Shown: in pieces, positions 63,545 through 64,000 of the stretch
How positions within the stretch are numbered: the stretch's first letter is position 1
Layout: each line of letters begins with the position of its first letter
Assembly (NCBI RefSeq): GCF_001269885.1
Contig: NZ_LHVH01000017.1
Location: 310,001-374,000 of the forward strand
DNA: 64,000 nucleotides
Source of the DNA: Pseudomonas kilonensis
Lineage (GTDB): Bacteria; Pseudomonadota; Gammaproteobacteria; Pseudomonadales; Pseudomonadaceae
Reading direction: 5' to 3'
Made by a program: the position numbers and the translations under genes
Notes under the pieces: generated by a model
Database searches by the model: none
What the model was told of the DNA's origin: nothing
Seen by the model: the letters and a program-made list of their open reading frames with translations, nothing else

Positions 63545-64000
63545 ATGGCAGAAGCAGCCGTAGATAACGTTCCGGCCAAGGCCACTCCGGTAGACGGCAA
63601 ACCGCCGCTGTTCGGTCTGTCCTTCCTGGAAAATCTCTCCGAGATGACCATGCTGCGTCAGGTAGGCCTGTTGGTCGGCCTGGCTGCCAGCGTGGCGATT
63701 GGTTTTGCCGTAGTGCTGTGGTCCCAGCAACCGGACTACCGGCCGCTGTATGGCAGCCTGGAGGGCATGGACGCCAAGCAAGTCATGGAAACCCTGGCTT
63801 CCGCCGATATTCCTTACACCGTCGAACCCAATTCCGGCGCGTTGCTGGTCAAGGCCGACGACGTTGCCCGTGCGCGCCTCAAGCTCGCAGCCGCTGGCGT
63901 GACGCCGACCGATGGCAACATCGGTTTCGAGATCCTCGACAAGGACCAGGGCCTGGGCACCAGCCAATTCATGGAAGCGACCCGTTATCGTCGCGGCCTG
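63545..64000 (+). CDS. fliF: Flagellar MS-ring protein FliF, partial (runs off the right edge)
   Basis: 152 codons of an unfinished frame starting at the ATG at 63545, with AAGGAA upstream. Membrane helix QVGLLVGLAASVAIGFAVVLW then the YscJ/FliF ring-building motif DYRPLYGSLEGMDAKQVMETLASADIPYTVEPNSGALLV (key LYGSLEGMDA). The rest of about 590 residues lies outside the window. Confidence 0.97.
   Translation, partial: MAEAAVDNVPAKATPVDGKPPLFGLSFLENLSEMTMLRQVGLLVGLAASVAIGFAVVLWSQQPDYRPLYGSLEGMDAKQVMETLASADIPYTVEPNSGALLVKADDVARARLKLAAAGVTPTDGNIGFEILDKDQGLGTSQFMEATRYRRGL

Overview
The window reads as chromosome of a fluorescent Pseudomonas (P. fluorescens group). The reasons are the GC-rich codon use, the gene order flgFGHIJKL - flagellin glycosylation genes - fliC - flaG - fliD - fliS - fliT-like - fleQ - fleS - fleR - fliE - fliF, the phhA/phhB/phhC-phhR phenylalanine catabolic cluster, and many Pseudomonas-type REP palindromes. 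This assignment rests on recognising protein families by eye; no database search was run. I see no tRNA, rRNA, CRISPR array, prophage or insertion sequence.

Region 1 (1-9.2 kb) holds a surface-adhesion locus. A TolC-type outer-membrane channel is cut by the left edge. It is divergent from a 2607-residue LapA-family adhesin, most like the second adhesin MapA of P. fluorescens. The adhesin has a retention module with a TAAG LapG-type cleavage site, two families of long repeats, a vWFA domain, RTX nonapeptides and a type I secretion C-terminus. Its leader contains two mutually exclusive hairpins, the second resembling an intrinsic terminator, which suggests transcription attenuation.

Region 2 (9.2-25.6 kb) is mostly housekeeping: DUF454 and YecA proteins, RecQ, a MarR/SlyA-type regulator with its own operator-like palindromes, a short FimV-like LysM protein, a PlpD-type patatin autotransporter, a SelT/W-like thioredoxin-fold protein, an EamA transporter with an AraC regulator, an LpxH-like phosphatase, a two-gene Mpo1-like/HD-domain operon, a second AraC regulator, TrkH and a YdjA-type nitroreductase.

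Region 3 (25.6-30.1 kb) holds phhA, phhB and phhC, divergent from phhR. PhhR carries GAFEGA in place of the sigma-54 contact motif GAFTGA.

Region 4 (30.2-38.8 kb) is the flgFGHIJKL operon behind a candidate RpoN promoter. flgBCDE are not in the window.

Region 5 (38.8-54.7 kb) is a flagellin-glycosylation island. It has a 1190-residue four-module glycosyltransferase; an overlapping operon that should build a CDP-linked, C-methylated and O-methylated 6-deoxyhexose (rfbF, rfbG, RmlC-type epimerase, C-methyltransferase, SDR reductase, a second methyltransferase, a CmcI-type O-methyltransferase); a 977-residue glycosyltransferase; a KAS III-like enzyme; a DUF115/Maf-like protein; and an 89-residue protein of unknown function.

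Region 6 (54.8-64 kb) holds fliC behind a near-consensus sigma-28 promoter, flaG, fliD, fliS, a fliT-like gene, fleQ, fleSR behind an RpoN promoter, and fliE-fliF behind a near-perfect RpoN promoter. fliF runs off the right edge. The promoters fit the known Pseudomonas hierarchy: FleQ and RpoN drive fleSR, fliE-fliF and probably flgF and fliD, and FliA drives fliC.
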